A DNA stretch of 64,000 bases from CAXBBB01 sp963793245 (GTDB lineage Bacteria > Bacteroidota > Rhodothermia > Rhodothermales > BA12): contig CAWBZG010000004.1 of the NCBI GenBank assembly GCA_963793245.1, positions 1 through 64,000 on the forward strand, written 5' to 3'. Numbering within the stretch: position 1 is the first letter of the stretch; each line of letters starts with the position of its first letter. Below the pieces are notes generated by a model. The model was given only the letters and a program-made list of their open reading frames with translations, did no database searches and was not told the DNA's origin. Positions 25,254 to 34,980 of this stretch are shown piece after piece. Made by a program: the position numbers and the translations under genes.

Positions 25254-28200
25254 CGCCCGTAGCGCTCCGGCTCAACAACTTCCTCTCGTACGGCGAAGCG
25301 GGCGATACCTCGCTCCAGTTCGACAGCTTTCACGTCGCCTGTTTGTCGGGCGGCAACGGGCAGGGCAAGTCCGCTCTGCTCGACGCGATCACCTACGCGA
25401 TGTGGGGCATGGCGCGCAAGTCGAGCGTGATCCGCAAGCCGGACGCCGATCTGCTCCGGCGCGGTGCGCGCGATATGTGGGTCGAACTCGACTTCGACAT
25501 TGAGGGGCAGCGGCACCGCGTCAAGCGCAGTTATACCGAAACGGCGTCGGGCAAGACGAGCAAGAGCGAACTCAACCTGTTCGTCTGGAATGCGGACGCG
25601 AGCGCGTGGCGGGCGATGACGGGCACGAACCAGCGCGAGACGCAGGAGCGCATCGACAGCGTCGTCGGGCTGGACTACGATACGTTTACCAACTCGTCGT
25701 TCTTGCTCCAGGGCCAATCCGACGCGTTCACCAAGCGCAATCCGTCCGAGCGCAAGGAGGTGTTGGCGCGGATTCTCAACCTGTCGCGCTACGACCGGCT
25801 GGCTGACAAGGCGGGCGAGCGGGCCAAAGCAGCGCGCAAGGAAGCGGAGTTTTTGGAGCGCGAGCGCGAGCGGTTGAACAGCGAACTGGCCGCCGTGCCT
25901 CGGTTGGAAGAGGAGCAGGCGACGATGGCGTCGCGAGTGGCCGAGCGGACGGACTTGGTCGCCGCATTGGAGGCTGATGCGCAGCAGCACGTCGGCACCG
26001 TCGAAGCGTTGCGCGTACGCGGTGCCGAGCGCGACGCGCTGACCAGAGACCGCGAAACGGCCCAGTACCGCGCCGACCGCGTCGCCGGTGACTTGGCCGA
26101 TACCAAGCACAGCCTTGGCGCTGCCGACGCGCTGATCGATCAGGCCGCGCAGATTGAACGGGACGCTGCCGAGTACGCGTCGGCTCAGACCGAGCAGAGC
26201 CGATTGGCTGAGAAAGCCGCGCAAGCGTCGGCTCTCGACGGCAAACTGTCGACGCTGCAACGCGAGATCGACCAGCTAAACAGCGAGCACACCCGGAAGG
26301 TCGACAATGCCGCGTCCGACCTCTCGCGTACGACCGACCGCATCGCCGACCTGACGCGTGCGCTATCCTCGCGTGAGGAGACGCAGCGCCGAGTTCAGCA
26401 GGCACTGGCCGCTCAGACGGAGCGCGACCGGCTGCTCGACTTGGAGCGCAAAGCGTTGGATCTGGACGACCGAAAGCGGCAGGCCGAGCGCACCCTAGAG
26501 CGCGAGCACGACCGGCTAGCGACACTGGTTCGTCAGTCCGAAGAAGCTGCGGCGGCGCTTGTTGAGCAGTTGGAAGCCGGTCGCAGTCTGGAGCGCCAGC
26601 TTGCGGAAGCCAAACAGGGTGCGGCTGGGCAGGCTGAGTTGGAGGCCCATCTCGCCGATGTTCAGCAGCGCGGCATCGAAGCGCGCGACCGCAAGTCCGA
26701 GATCGACGCACAGATTGAGTCGCTCAACCGCGAGGTCGCAGCGCTCGAACAGCGCCGCATCGCCATCCGCGAGACGCAAGACGCCACGTGCCCGACCTGC
26801 GGGACGGAACTGACGGACCAGCATCGCCGACACGTCGACTCGGAGTTGCAGGCAGAGCGCTCGTCCGTACAAGGACACATCGCTGAGCGTTCGGACGAAG
26901 CCGAGGTCATCGGTGCGCGAATCGTCGAGTTGCGAGAGCGGTTCAAAGAAGCCAAAGCACGCCAGCAGCAGGCGGCTGACGCCGTGTTGACGGTCGCCCG
27001 GTTGCAGGAGCAGCAGAAGAGCCTGACGGAAAAGCGCGCTAGGTTGGACGACCTACGCGCAGCGTCGCGCGAGGCATCTGAGCAGTTAGACGCAAACACC
27101 TACGCGCCCGACGCTCGGCGACTGCTCGACCGCGTCGACCACGAGCAGCAGGAACTGGCGTTTGACCCGCAGCGCTTGACACGCGCTAGGGAAGCCGCCG
27201 CCGGGCTGGATCAAGCACAGCATCGACTGGCCGAACTCGATGCACAAGCCCTCCAGCGCGATCAACTGACCGAGCAAAAAGCAGCGCTCGAACAGCGCCA
27301 TGCCGAACTCCTGGCCCAAACCGACCAATTGCTTGGAGATCGACCCGGCGAGATCGAACGGCTGAAATCTGAGCGATCCGAGTTAGGCTACGACCCCGAG
27401 CGCGCGCGCACCGTCGCCGACACGCTGCGCCGACTTGGGGGCGCTCCGACGCGGCTTGATCATCTGGCCCGAGCGCGCGACGTTCGGCCTACTCTCGCCG
27501 AGCGGCACGAGCGTCTGCAGATCGAAGTCAGAGAAGTGACCGCACAGATCGCCGGGTACGTCGAGCGCCTCGCCTCCTTCGGTACGCTGAGCGCCGATCT
27601 CGCGTCGGCAGAGCAAGCGCTAGCCGAAGCGCGAAAAGTCGTCACCCAACGACGAGCCGAGTTGACCGAGTCCGAACGACGATTGGCGGTGACGACGGCG
27701 CAGTTAGCACGGCTGAGCGAAGAGCGCAAGGCTTTGGCTGCCAACCGCGAGAAAGCGCGCGAGAGCGACGAGACGACAGCGCTTTACAAGCACTTGAGAA
27801 CAGCATTCGGACCGAAAGGCATCCAGTCGCTCATCATCGAGCAGACGCTACCCGAGATCGAAGACCGCGCCAACGACCTGCTCGCCAAGCTGTCGGACGG
27901 TACGATGTCGGTGCGGCTCGAAACGCTGCGCGACAAGCAGGGCGGAGGTACAGCCGAAACGCTCGACATCACCATCTCGGACAGTACCGGCGCGATGCGG
28001 CCCTACGAGACGTTTTCAGGCGGAGAGGCTTTCCGCGTCAACTTTGCGCTGCGCATCGCTCTGAGCCAACTGCTCGCCGAACGTGCTGGCGTCCAAATCC
28101 GAACGCTCGTCATCGACGAGGGCTTCGGCACCCAAGACGCCCAGGGCATCGAACGGCTGATTCAGGCGATCAACACGGTCCAGGACGACTTCGACAAGAT

Positions 28201-28306
28201 CCTCGTCGTCACGCACTTGGAGGAGATGAAGGATGCCTTCCCCGTTCGCATCCAGGTGCAGAAACTGCCTGGAAAGGGGTCGACGTTCCAACTCGTCGGC
28301 GTGTGA
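25250..28306 (+). CDS. sbcC: SbcC/Rad50-like ATPase
   Basis: From ATG 25250 the 1018-residue protein has the split SMC-type ATPase layout. The N-terminal Walker A is GGNGQGKSALLDAI (about residues 34-47), followed by QGQSDAF. Two long coiled-coil arms are joined by the zinc hook CPTCG (Cys 514 and 517). The C-terminal signature is FSGGEAFRVNFALRIALS and the Walker B is LVIDEGFGTQD. With SbcD (Mre11) it forms a nuclease that trims hairpins and broken DNA ends. No sbcD gene is next to it in this window, which is unusual. Its ATG overlaps the end of the repaired cvpA frame. Confidence 0.93.
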   Translation: MTPVALRLNNFLSYGEAGDTSLQFDSFHVACLSGGNGQGKSALLDAITYAMWGMARKSSVIRKPDADLLRRGARDMWVELDFDIEGQRHRVKRSYTETASGKTSKSELNLFVWNADASAWRAMTGTNQRETQERIDSVVGLDYDTFTNSSFLLQGQSDAFTKRNPSERKEVLARILNLSRYDRLADKAGERAKAARKEAEFLERERERLNSELAAVPRLEEEQATMASRVAERTDLVAALEADAQQHVGTVEALRVRGAERDALTRDRETAQYRADRVAGDLADTKHSLGAADALIDQAAQIERDAAEYASAQTEQSRLAEKAAQASALDGKLSTLQREIDQLNSEHTRKVDNAASDLSRTTDRIADLTRALSSREETQRRVQQALAAQTERDRLLDLERKALDLDDRKRQAERTLEREHDRLATLVRQSEEAAAALVEQLEAGRSLERQLAEAKQGAAGQAELEAHLADVQQRGIEARDRKSEIDAQIESLNREVAALEQRRIAIRETQDATCPTCGTELTDQHRRHVDSELQAERSSVQGHIAERSDEAEVIGARIVELRERFKEAKARQQQAADAVLTVARLQEQQKSLTEKRARLDDLRAASREASEQLDANTYAPDARRLLDRVDHEQQELAFDPQRLTRAREAAAGLDQAQHRLAELDAQALQRDQLTEQKAALEQRHAELLAQTDQLLGDRPGEIERLKSERSELGYDPERARTVADTLRRLGGAPTRLDHLARARDVRPTLAERHERLQIEVREVTAQIAGYVERLASFGTLSADLASAEQALAEARKVVTQRRAELTESERRLAVTTAQLARLSEERKALAANREKARESDETTALYKHLRTAFGPKGIQSLIIEQTLPEIEDRANDLLAKLSDGTMSVRLETLRDKQGGGTAETLDITISDSTGAMRPYETFSGGEAFRVNFALRIALSQLLAERAGVQIRTLVIDEGFGTQDAQGIERLIQAINTVQDDFDKILVVTHLEEMKDAFPVRIQVQKLPGKGSTFQLVGV

Positions 28307-28314
28307 CTTTACGT

Positions 28315-29244
28315 CTACCCCACAGGCCGCAACCGCGCTTCCCGCTTGCGCACTCTGCGCAGCAGCACGATCCCGCCGATAATGCACAAGCCGCCGCCGA
28401 CTTGCAGCAGCGTCACTGGCACGCCTAGCAGTAGGTAGCCAAACGCAGCAGCAGCGAGGGGAACGGCGTTGGCGAATGCGATCGTCGACGTGGGGCCGAC
28501 GTGTTTGATGGCGCGGTTCCAGATCACGAACGTGATGCCGCTCGACAGCGTCCCCGAAAACACCAGCGCCGCGAGCACGCCGCCGTCGACCAAAGACCAA
28601 TTGACATCGGGTAGCAGCGGTAGGGCGACGAGCAGCAGCAGGGGAAGCGCAACGATCATCTCCAAGACGGAGAGCAGCGCTGCGTTGGTCGACTGCGTCA
28701 GCGGACGGCTCAGGGTCGTGAACAAGCCCCAGCACAGCGCCGCTCCCAAGATGATCAGGTTACCCGCGAGCGTGTCGGGGACAGCATCGGTAGCTGTTCG
28801 CGCTCCGGCAACGACCAGCCCGGCTCCTGCGACGGATACCAGAAGCGCGCCCCACGCCGCCGCCGTCAGCCGCTCGATGCGCGTCAGGTGAGCCGAAATA
28901 GCGGTCCACAACGGAGCCGTCGCCATCAGCAGCGCCGCGCTTGTGGGCGACGTGCGCGCCAGTCCCTCGACGAAGGCGACTTGGTAGAGAAAGAATCCGA
29001 ACAACCCCAGTCCCGCGATTTTCCAGCCATTGGAGCGGATCGCGTTTCGCGCCGCATCGCCGAACTTGGGCAGCAGGAAGACGAGCAGCAGCGCTAAGCT
29101 CGCTAGTGCCAGCGACAAGCGCAGCGCGTTGGCGACGTAGGGATGGAAGACGGCGAACAGCCCCTTCAAAACCGAAAAGTTCGCACCCCAGATCAAGACG
29201 ACCGCAGTCAATCCGATCTCGTGGCTGTATCGGCGGAACGGCAT
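28315..29244 (-). CDS. EamA/DMT-superfamily transporter
   Basis: This 309-residue protein has ten predicted membrane helices in two EamA halves: LTAVVLIWGANFSVLKGLF at the start, and GNLIILGAALCWGLFTTLSRPL opening the second half at about residue 160. The tail is basic (RRVRKREARLR). Drug/metabolite transporters of this kind export amino acids or metabolites, but the substrate cannot be inferred. It converges with sbcC (8 bases between stops) and is divergent from the MerR regulator at 29337, which might control it. Confidence 0.9.
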   Translation of the reverse strand: MPFRRYSHEIGLTAVVLIWGANFSVLKGLFAVFHPYVANALRLSLALASLALLLVFLLPKFGDAARNAIRSNGWKIAGLGLFGFFLYQVAFVEGLARTSPTSAALLMATAPLWTAISAHLTRIERLTAAAWGALLVSVAGAGLVVAGARTATDAVPDTLAGNLIILGAALCWGLFTTLSRPLTQSTNAALLSVLEMIVALPLLLLVALPLLPDVNWSLVDGGVLAALVFSGTLSSGITFVIWNRAIKHVGPTSTIAFANAVPLAAAAFGYLLLGVPVTLLQVGGGLCIIGGIVLLRRVRKREARLRPVG

Positions 29245-29336
29245 CGGCGGGGTGTGAGTGACCCAACCAAGATGCGACGCGCGCGACGATTCGGGGCGTG
29301 GCGCATCGTAGTTTCACAGGCTAGCCCTCGACCCAA

Positions 29337-29669
29337 GTGAGCGACGCTCAGATCTCCAAACTCTACTATTCGATCTCCGAAGTCTGCACGCGACTCGGCC
29401 TCGAACCACACGTGCTCCGCTACTGGGAGGGCGAGTTCGAGCAGTTGCAGCCGCGCAAAAATCGCTCAGGGCGTCGCAGCTATACCGAAGAGGATATCGC
29501 CGTCGCCGAGCGGATTCAGTTTCTAGTACGCGAGGAGAAGTACACCATCGAAGGCGCGCGGCAGCAGATGGACCGCGCCGACGGAGAACTCGCTCCTGAC
29601 CGGGCGGCGCTTCGTGAACTCCGCGCGTTTCTGACCAACGTCCTGGACAGATTGCCGCCCGCGTCGTAG
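29337..29669 (+). CDS. MerR-family transcriptional regulator
   Basis: The GTG at 29337 starts a 110-residue protein. Its MerR helix-turn-helix reads YYSISEVCTRLGLEPHVLRYWEGEF, split here as YYSISEVCTRLGL and PHVLRYWEGEF, then RSYTEEDIAVAERIQFLV. A short dimerisation helix follows. The small size and PRKNRSGRR wing match the short MerR proteins that sit near tRNA genes in Bacteroidota. There is no metal-binding cysteine, so it is not a metal sensor. It is divergent from the EamA gene. Target unknown. Confidence 0.88.
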   Translation: MSDAQISKLYYSISEVCTRLGLEPHVLRYWEGEFEQLQPRKNRSGRRSYTEEDIAVAERIQFLVREEKYTIEGARQQMDRADGELAPDRAALRELRAFLTNVLDRLPPAS

Positions 29670-29688
29670 TTTTGGCGTCCCCAATGTT

Positions 29689-29762
29689 CGGGATATGGCG
29701 CAGTCCGGTAGCGCACTCGCCTGGGGGGCGAGGGGTCGTGGGTTCAAATCCCGCTATCCCGA
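29689..29762 (+). tRNA. tRNA-Pro (anticodon GGG)
   Basis: A full cloverleaf folds: acceptor CGGGATA pairs with TATCCCG, the D stem is GCGC/GCGC, the anticodon stem CTCGC/GCGAG encloses CTGGGGG (anticodon GGG at 29723-29725), and the T arm is GTGGG TTCAAAT CCCGC. The discriminator is A and CCA is not encoded. A terminator hairpin follows. Confidence 0.95.
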
Positions 29763-29771
29763 CGAACACCG

Positions 29772-29804
29772 AAAGGCTTCTCAGAGCGATCTGGGAAGCC
29801 TTTT
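29772..29804 (+). terminator. Terminator of tRNA-Pro
   Basis: AAAGGCTTC (29772-29780) pairs with GAAGCCTTT (29795-29803), followed by another T. It lies 10 bases after the tRNA. Confidence 0.85.
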
Positions 29805-29885
29805 GTGCTTCTATAGACTACATGTCGTCTATCCTGGTGCAGGTAAGCAATCATCAAAGCGCTACGCGACCGCCTCAAGTACGAG

Positions 29886-32800
29886 TCAAAATGTTGCGCT
29901 GAGTTGCATTCGCCCCGTGTGAATGGTGGGAGCGCCCGATGGAGCGCGGCCGTCGTATTGGGCGGTCAGGTCAAGGCTGCGCGAGAGGCGGACGGTGAGG
30001 GCGGCGTTCCACAGCAGGGAGCGGCCCGTTCCGCGTCCGTCGGTGAGTTCGAAGGCGGCTTCTCCGGCTGCGTCTCCGTCCAGTCGCACGTCGGCCCACT
30101 CCATCAGGCCGCTGGCGAGCAGTCCGGTGGGGCGGGCGTAGCGGGCTTCGACCGGGATGCGGAAGATGCGCGACGAGCGGTCGGCGGTGGCGTCGGTCTT
30201 CTGGGCGGCGACGAGTGTGGCTTGGACCGATGTGCCCGCGCCGGGCGTCCACCTGCACGCCGCCTTGTCCTTCGTCGGTGCGTAGGCGGTAGCGGCGGCT
30301 GCCGAAGCGCTCGCTGTCGGAGGTTTCGAGTCCAGTCGTGGCCTCGCCGGTGAGCGACCAATTCGACGAAAAGCCGTAGCGCCCAGACGCGCGGACATTG
30401 TCGATAGTGCGGCTCTCGGTATTGCCTGCAAGCTGGTTACGCGTGCGGATCAGGCTGCCGCCGACCTCCAATCCGTAGCGCGGCTGGCCCCGAAAGAACT
30501 CGACCGATTGCGTTAGGCGGACGCGCCCGTTGAGCGTCGTCGCGGCCTGCTGGAAGGCGGTCGGGTCGAGCAGGTAGAGGCGCGTCGGATCGTCGAGCGA
30601 CGAGCGCTCCTGTACGTCGAACTGCGTGCGCCACCGTGTCGACCGCAAGAAGCGGCCCAGTCGGGTTTGCGAGGTGCCGTCGAGTCGTCCGGGGTCGAAC
30701 GTCAGGCGGGCGCGCGTGGTGATGCCGACGACGCCGACGAGCGTATCCGACGGGACGAACGTCCGCGCGTAGGTGCCTTCGAGCGGTCCAGTCTCGGGGA
30801 CGAACTCGTCTAGGTCGCGGATGCCGTCGCCGTCGTCGTCCTGCCACACGAACTGCGCCTCGGGCAAGTCGGGCGTGATGCGGACGTAGATCTCCTGCAA
30901 CTGCGGCGTGCGCTGCGTCTGGGCTTCGTAGCCCAGGTCCAGATCGATAGCGCGGTCGAGCGGTTGCCAGCGCACGTCGGTTTGGATGGCGACGGCTTCT
31001 CCCGCCGAAGCGCGCGCTCCGATAGTCTCGGCGTTGCGCGCGTCGCGCTGCCGGACGGTAAAGCGGCTGCTCGCCTGAAAACTGTCGCCATCGTAGCGTG
31101 CGTCTCCGGCGACGACACGGCCCGCGATGCCCCGCTCGAACTCCGAACCAACGGGCAACCACTCACTCCGCGTCCCCGCTGACAGCGACGCCTGAAACGC
31201 CTCGCCCCGCCACGCCACGCCGGGCCGCACCTCGGCAAATGCCAACGATTGGGCGCGCAGCGTGTCCGAGTCGAGCCGCCGCAGCGCTCGCCGCTCGCCC
31301 TCGACGGCTACGAACGGACGCAGCCTGCCGCCCAACAGCGGCACGCCCACGTCGGCGTCGATCTGCGTCCACGGCCCGCGCGACTGGCTCAGCGTGTCGC
31401 GGCTGAACGAGCGCTGCGCTCGCAGAGTCGACTCGACAATCCATCCGCCGGTTCGCAGATCAAGCGCCTGACGATCCGCGCGCAAACCCGTCCCGCGCGC
31501 CAGCCGCCCTGCCTCGACCGATAAGGTGGACGCCGGGCCGATCTCCCACGTCACCTCGCCCTCGTCGCGTGTTTCCCTCACGGTTTCGTCGAGCGTGCTG
31601 CCGCCGAATGCGCCGGGGACGTTGTATTGTTGCCCGAACTCGGGCGGTCGCAGCCGCTCGAAGGCGACGAACTGCGCGTCCTGAAACCGCCGCCCGCCAG
31701 TCGCCGAGAGTCGGCCCCAATCGCCCAGGTCGACCGGGTCGACGTGCAGGCGCAAGTCGTAGGCTTGGCCACGGTCGTCGTTGTCGTCGAGGTTGGAGAA
31801 GCGGTTGCGGTCGTTGAGCGATCCGGCCCACTCGCCCTCGAATCGCAGCGGGCCGATGGCGCGGACCTGCCCACCGAGCGCCAAGAGTTGCTGGTTCGAA
31901 GGCGTGGCGAGCGGGCGGATGGGTTCGTAGTCGCCGCCCGATCCGACGAAGTCGTAGACGATGCCGCTGAACTCGCGCGCACCGCGCCGATAGCTGCCCG
32001 TTCCCGTCGGCACGCGCGAGAAGCGGACGCGGTAGACCGGCTCGTCGGCTGTCGGCGTCATCGTCAGCGGGACGAAGATGCTGTCGGCGTCGGCGCTGGC
32101 GGCTGGCGCACGACGACGTATTGGACGTACGGCGCCTCGGGATCGAACCGGACGCGCTCGGCGCCGCTCCTAAACGCCTGCCCGTCACCGGCCTGGACGA
32201 GCGCCAAGCTGTCCGCCGCCGTCAGAGCTCTGATCGACCTCGAACGACGGCTGATCGGCCTCGCGGATAAACGTCGCATGGAGCGTCGCGCGGTCTTCGT
32301 CGCGCCCAACCGACGACTCGATCTGAAATCCGGCGACGGTTCGGCTGAACTGCTGGAGCACGTATTGAAACTCGACTACGATGCGCTGATCGCGGGTAAG
32401 CAGGCGGCGCGGCGTGAAGGTGACCTCGCCGGTCGCATAGTCGATGGTGTAGTCGGCGCTGCGGTCGCGCGTCAGGCGGACGCCGTCGAGGAAGACGACT
32501 TCCGATCCGGGGACGACGAGGATGAACGGTTCGCCGCGCGCGCCCTCCAATCGGTACGGTCCCTGAACGCCGTCGAGCGCCTGGATCTCTTGGACCCGAA
32601 ACGCGCCGCGCGGCCTCGCACCGACTGCCGAGATGGTCGCCCCGCGCCACAGCCCGCGTCCTGGAACGCCCGCCCGAACGAAGCCGCCCTGGACCTTGCG
32701 GTTGAGTCTGCCGAACGTCCCGGCGTCAAACGCCACGTCTACGTCGCCCAATCTGGCGACGCCCGGAGCGGCTTCGATCTCGACGAAGACGCGGTCGAAC

Positions 32801-33396
32801 TCGCTCAATCGCTGCGTCGTGCCTTCGGGCAGGATCGGCGTGTTTTCGTCCGTCAGCGCCGCCCGGACCGTGACCCCGTCGATCACCTCGCCTTCGAGTT
32901 GCAGGCGCAGCGCAGATTCAATCGTCGCGTCTCGGTTCGATCCTGCCGTGACGCCGCGCGAGATCGAGCCGGAGCGTTGCAGCCGCGCGTTGCCGAAGAT
33001 GTCGGATGGGCGCTCTGATCGGGGTTCTTCGAGCAACGTGATCACATCCGACGTGTCGGTCACGTCCTCGCGGATGACGCGCCCGTTGCGGTAGACGAGT
33101 TGCAAGTCGAAGGGCCAGGTCTGGTACTCGGCTACTAGATGGCGCGGCGGATCGCCGACTAGGTTGACGCGCAGCAGGCCGGGCGCGGCGTCGAGCGTGA
33201 AGCGCGACGTGTCTACGACCGACGAATCGGCAAGGAGGCGGAACGTGTGCGCCATCACGAACGAGCGCAGGCGGTAGGGCTGGATGCCGCCGATGTCGAG
33301 CGTGTCGCGGTGCGTCTGCGCGTGGGTCGTTCCGGCTAGACAGAGCCAGGCTGCTAGACATCCGAGAGCGCAGAGCGGCAGGCGAGCGTGCGGCAT
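29886..33396 (-). pseudogene. Large outer-membrane surface protein (three frameshifts)
   Basis: The start at 33396 gives a signal peptide (LCALGCLAAWLCLAGTTHAQ). The protein then follows a Bacteroidota/Ignavibacteria-type surface protein: GSISRGVTAGSNRDATIESA, LTDENTPILPEGTTQ, DYATGEVTFTPRRLLTRDQRI. The frame is lost near 32210, regained two frames on (SLALVQAGDGQAF), lost near 32085, regained (DSIFVPLTMTPTADEP), and lost again at a G-run near 30244 before the last 120 residues. The C-terminal half is strand-rich and barrel-like. It contains a calcium-loop-like DDDGDGIRDLDEF. Repaired length is about 1170 residues. Function unknown; probably an outer-membrane barrel with periplasmic strands. 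Confidence 0.75.
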
Positions 33397-33455
33397 CCGT
33401 CGGTAACGCGTGAGGCGGCGCGCTGGTGTCCGGCGAGTCGATTCTCGATGGACGA

Positions 33456-34073
33456 TCAGGCCAGCATCTGGGTGAGCAGATGGTATTCGTTGGGCAGCGG
33501 GTCGGCCAACGCGTCGGCGGGGGCGAGGCGGAAGCCGGGCAGCGTGACGCTCTCGAACGGCTGGCCATCTGGGGGTGTCACGTCAGCGAAGAGACCGTCC
33601 GCATTGAGCCGGTAGAATGTTGCTGCTTCTTTGAGCGGGTCAATCAGCCAGTATTCGCCGACACGTGCGCGCTGATAGCCGCCGAACTTGGCTGAGTAGT
33701 CGCGCCGTCTCGACGAGGGCGATACGATCTCGACGACCACACCTGGCGCACCGGTTATAAGGCCATCGCTCTGCACCGTAGCCGACTGGCTGTTCGAGAC
33801 GAATACCACGTCCGGCTCGAACACGTTGGCGTCGTCGATCAGAACGGGCGATTTGGAACCGTAGACCTTACCCAAGTCGCGCGCCGCAGCGTACATCCGC
33901 AACAGCGACGTGAGAAAAGCGGCGATGTCTTCGTGTCGGCGTGAAGGAGGAGCCATGTCGGTGTGTAGGTGCCCGTCGATCAGGTCCTGCTTGTGCTCGC
34001 CGGGCAGCGTCATGAAGTCGTATGCGGTGAGCGGCGCAGTCGGAGCGGGCGGCGAAGTGGTGAGCGTGAGCAT
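33456..34073 (-). CDS. Uma2-family (DUF820) PD-(D/E)XK protein
   Basis: This 205-residue protein has the Uma2 pattern: YDFMTLPGEHKQDLIDGHL at the start, DVVFVSNSQS in the middle, VVVEIVSPSSRRRDYSAKFGGYQRARVGEYWLIDP near residues 110-145 (here split as VVVEIVSPSS and YSAKFGGYQ), and a beta-rich end. The ExV and D residues of the restriction-endonuclease-like core are visible. These proteins are widespread, often in multiple copies, with no agreed function. It lies between an NHL lipoprotein and the large surface protein, all leftward. Confidence 0.88.
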   Translation of the reverse strand: MLTLTTSPPAPTAPLTAYDFMTLPGEHKQDLIDGHLHTDMAPPSRRHEDIAAFLTSLLRMYAAARDLGKVYGSKSPVLIDDANVFEPDVVFVSNSQSATVQSDGLITGAPGVVVEIVSPSSRRRDYSAKFGGYQRARVGEYWLIDPLKEAATFYRLNADGLFADVTPPDGQPFESVTLPGFRLAPADALADPLPNEYHLLTQMLA

Positions 34074-34116
34074 GGCAGCAGTCAGAAGTCGATTCAGTAT
34101 ACGCAGGCGGTGAATC

Positions 34117-34980
34117 TCAGAGCGCGAGTCGCCACAGGCTGGTCCGCGTCAGCACGATTAGGGAGCGGTCGACGAGGATCGCGCCGCGCACGTCTACGGC
34201 TGCGGGAAACCCCACCTCGACCGTGGTTTCGCCAGGTGCCGAGACGGTCGCTCCAGTTCGCGTGACGACGAGCAGACGGTCGCCGGACGATGAAATCGCG
34301 CGTACGTCGGAAAGGTCGGGGTCGAGTTGGCCGCGCACCATCAACCGGTCGAAGCGAACGAGTCGAGCGGACTGGATGACGAAAACGGCGTCATCGGTTG
34401 CTGCGAGGGCCGTGACGCCAATCAGCGCGTCGGCGGTGTCGGAGCGGCGCAGGACGGTTTGGCGAAAGTCAGGCGTGATCTGGACAACGGCGCCTTCCTC
34501 CGAAGCGACGTAGATCGTGCCATCGGGTGCAGCGGCGATAGCGGAGGGGACGAAGCGGTCGCGCGCTTCGAGCGGGCGCGATTCGTCGATCCCCGATGCT
34601 TGGTTGCGTCCGTCGGGGCGAAGCAGGCCGAGCGCTCGCCCGTCCATCCCGAAACGGGCGACGGCTTCGCGTCCGGCATCGGCGACCGAGAGGGTCAGCC
34701 CTCCGAACGCGACGACATCGACCGGAGCCGAAAGTGGCGTGTCCGCTGATCCGCTGATGGTCTGGATCAACGCGCCAGTCGTCGTCAGTACGGCGATGTG
34801 ACGTGCCTGGGCATCGGCGATGTAGAGTCTGCCTCGTCCGTCCGTCGCGAGCGCGCGGGCGTCCTCGAACTGACCTACGACGACCGGCTCGAACGGTGCG
34901 GGTAATGCGTCGGTTTGGGAGCGCGGGGCCGAACAAGCAGTCACCACAAGCAGGAAGGCGAGAGGCAGCAGGCGCGTCAC
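34117..34980 (-). CDS. NHL-like beta-propeller lipoprotein
   Basis: The GTG at 34980 overlaps the purD stop (GTGA). A lipobox TACS gives Cys at about residue 16. The mature protein repeats short propeller strands such as ARALATDGRGRLYIADA, IAAAPDGTIYVASEE and DRLLVVTRTGA, about five to six NHL-like blades in 287 residues. Such lipoproteins are periplasmic or surface scaffolds; no enzyme residues are visible. The overlap with purD means coupled translation, which is odd given their unrelated roles. Confidence 0.8.
   Translation of the reverse strand: MTRLLPLAFLLVVTACSAPRSQTDALPAPFEPVVVGQFEDARALATDGRGRLYIADAQARHIAVLTTTGALIQTISGSADTPLSAPVDVVAFGGLTLSVADAGREAVARFGMDGRALGLLRPDGRNQASGIDESRPLEARDRFVPSAIAAAPDGTIYVASEEGAVVQITPDFRQTVLRRSDTADALIGVTALAATDDAVFVIQSARLVRFDRLMVRGQLDPDLSDVRAISSSGDRLLVVTRTGATVSAPGETTVEVGFPAAVDVRGAILVDRSLIVLTRTSLWRLAL

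Noticed and set aside
24689..28306. A single 1205-residue CvpA-SbcC fusion protein
   Set aside because: The residues between 25025 and 25250 in that frame have no homology. The +1 frame continues CvpA and ends at sbcC's own ATG, so it is a frameshift artefact rather than a fusion.
29689..29885. tRNA-Pro as a mobile-element attachment site
   Set aside because: No integrase follows and I did not see a repeat of the tRNA 3' end nearby.
31627..33018. Rightward open frame of 463 codons opposite the large surface protein
   Set aside because: The minus strand carries the signal peptide and family motifs; this frame has none.
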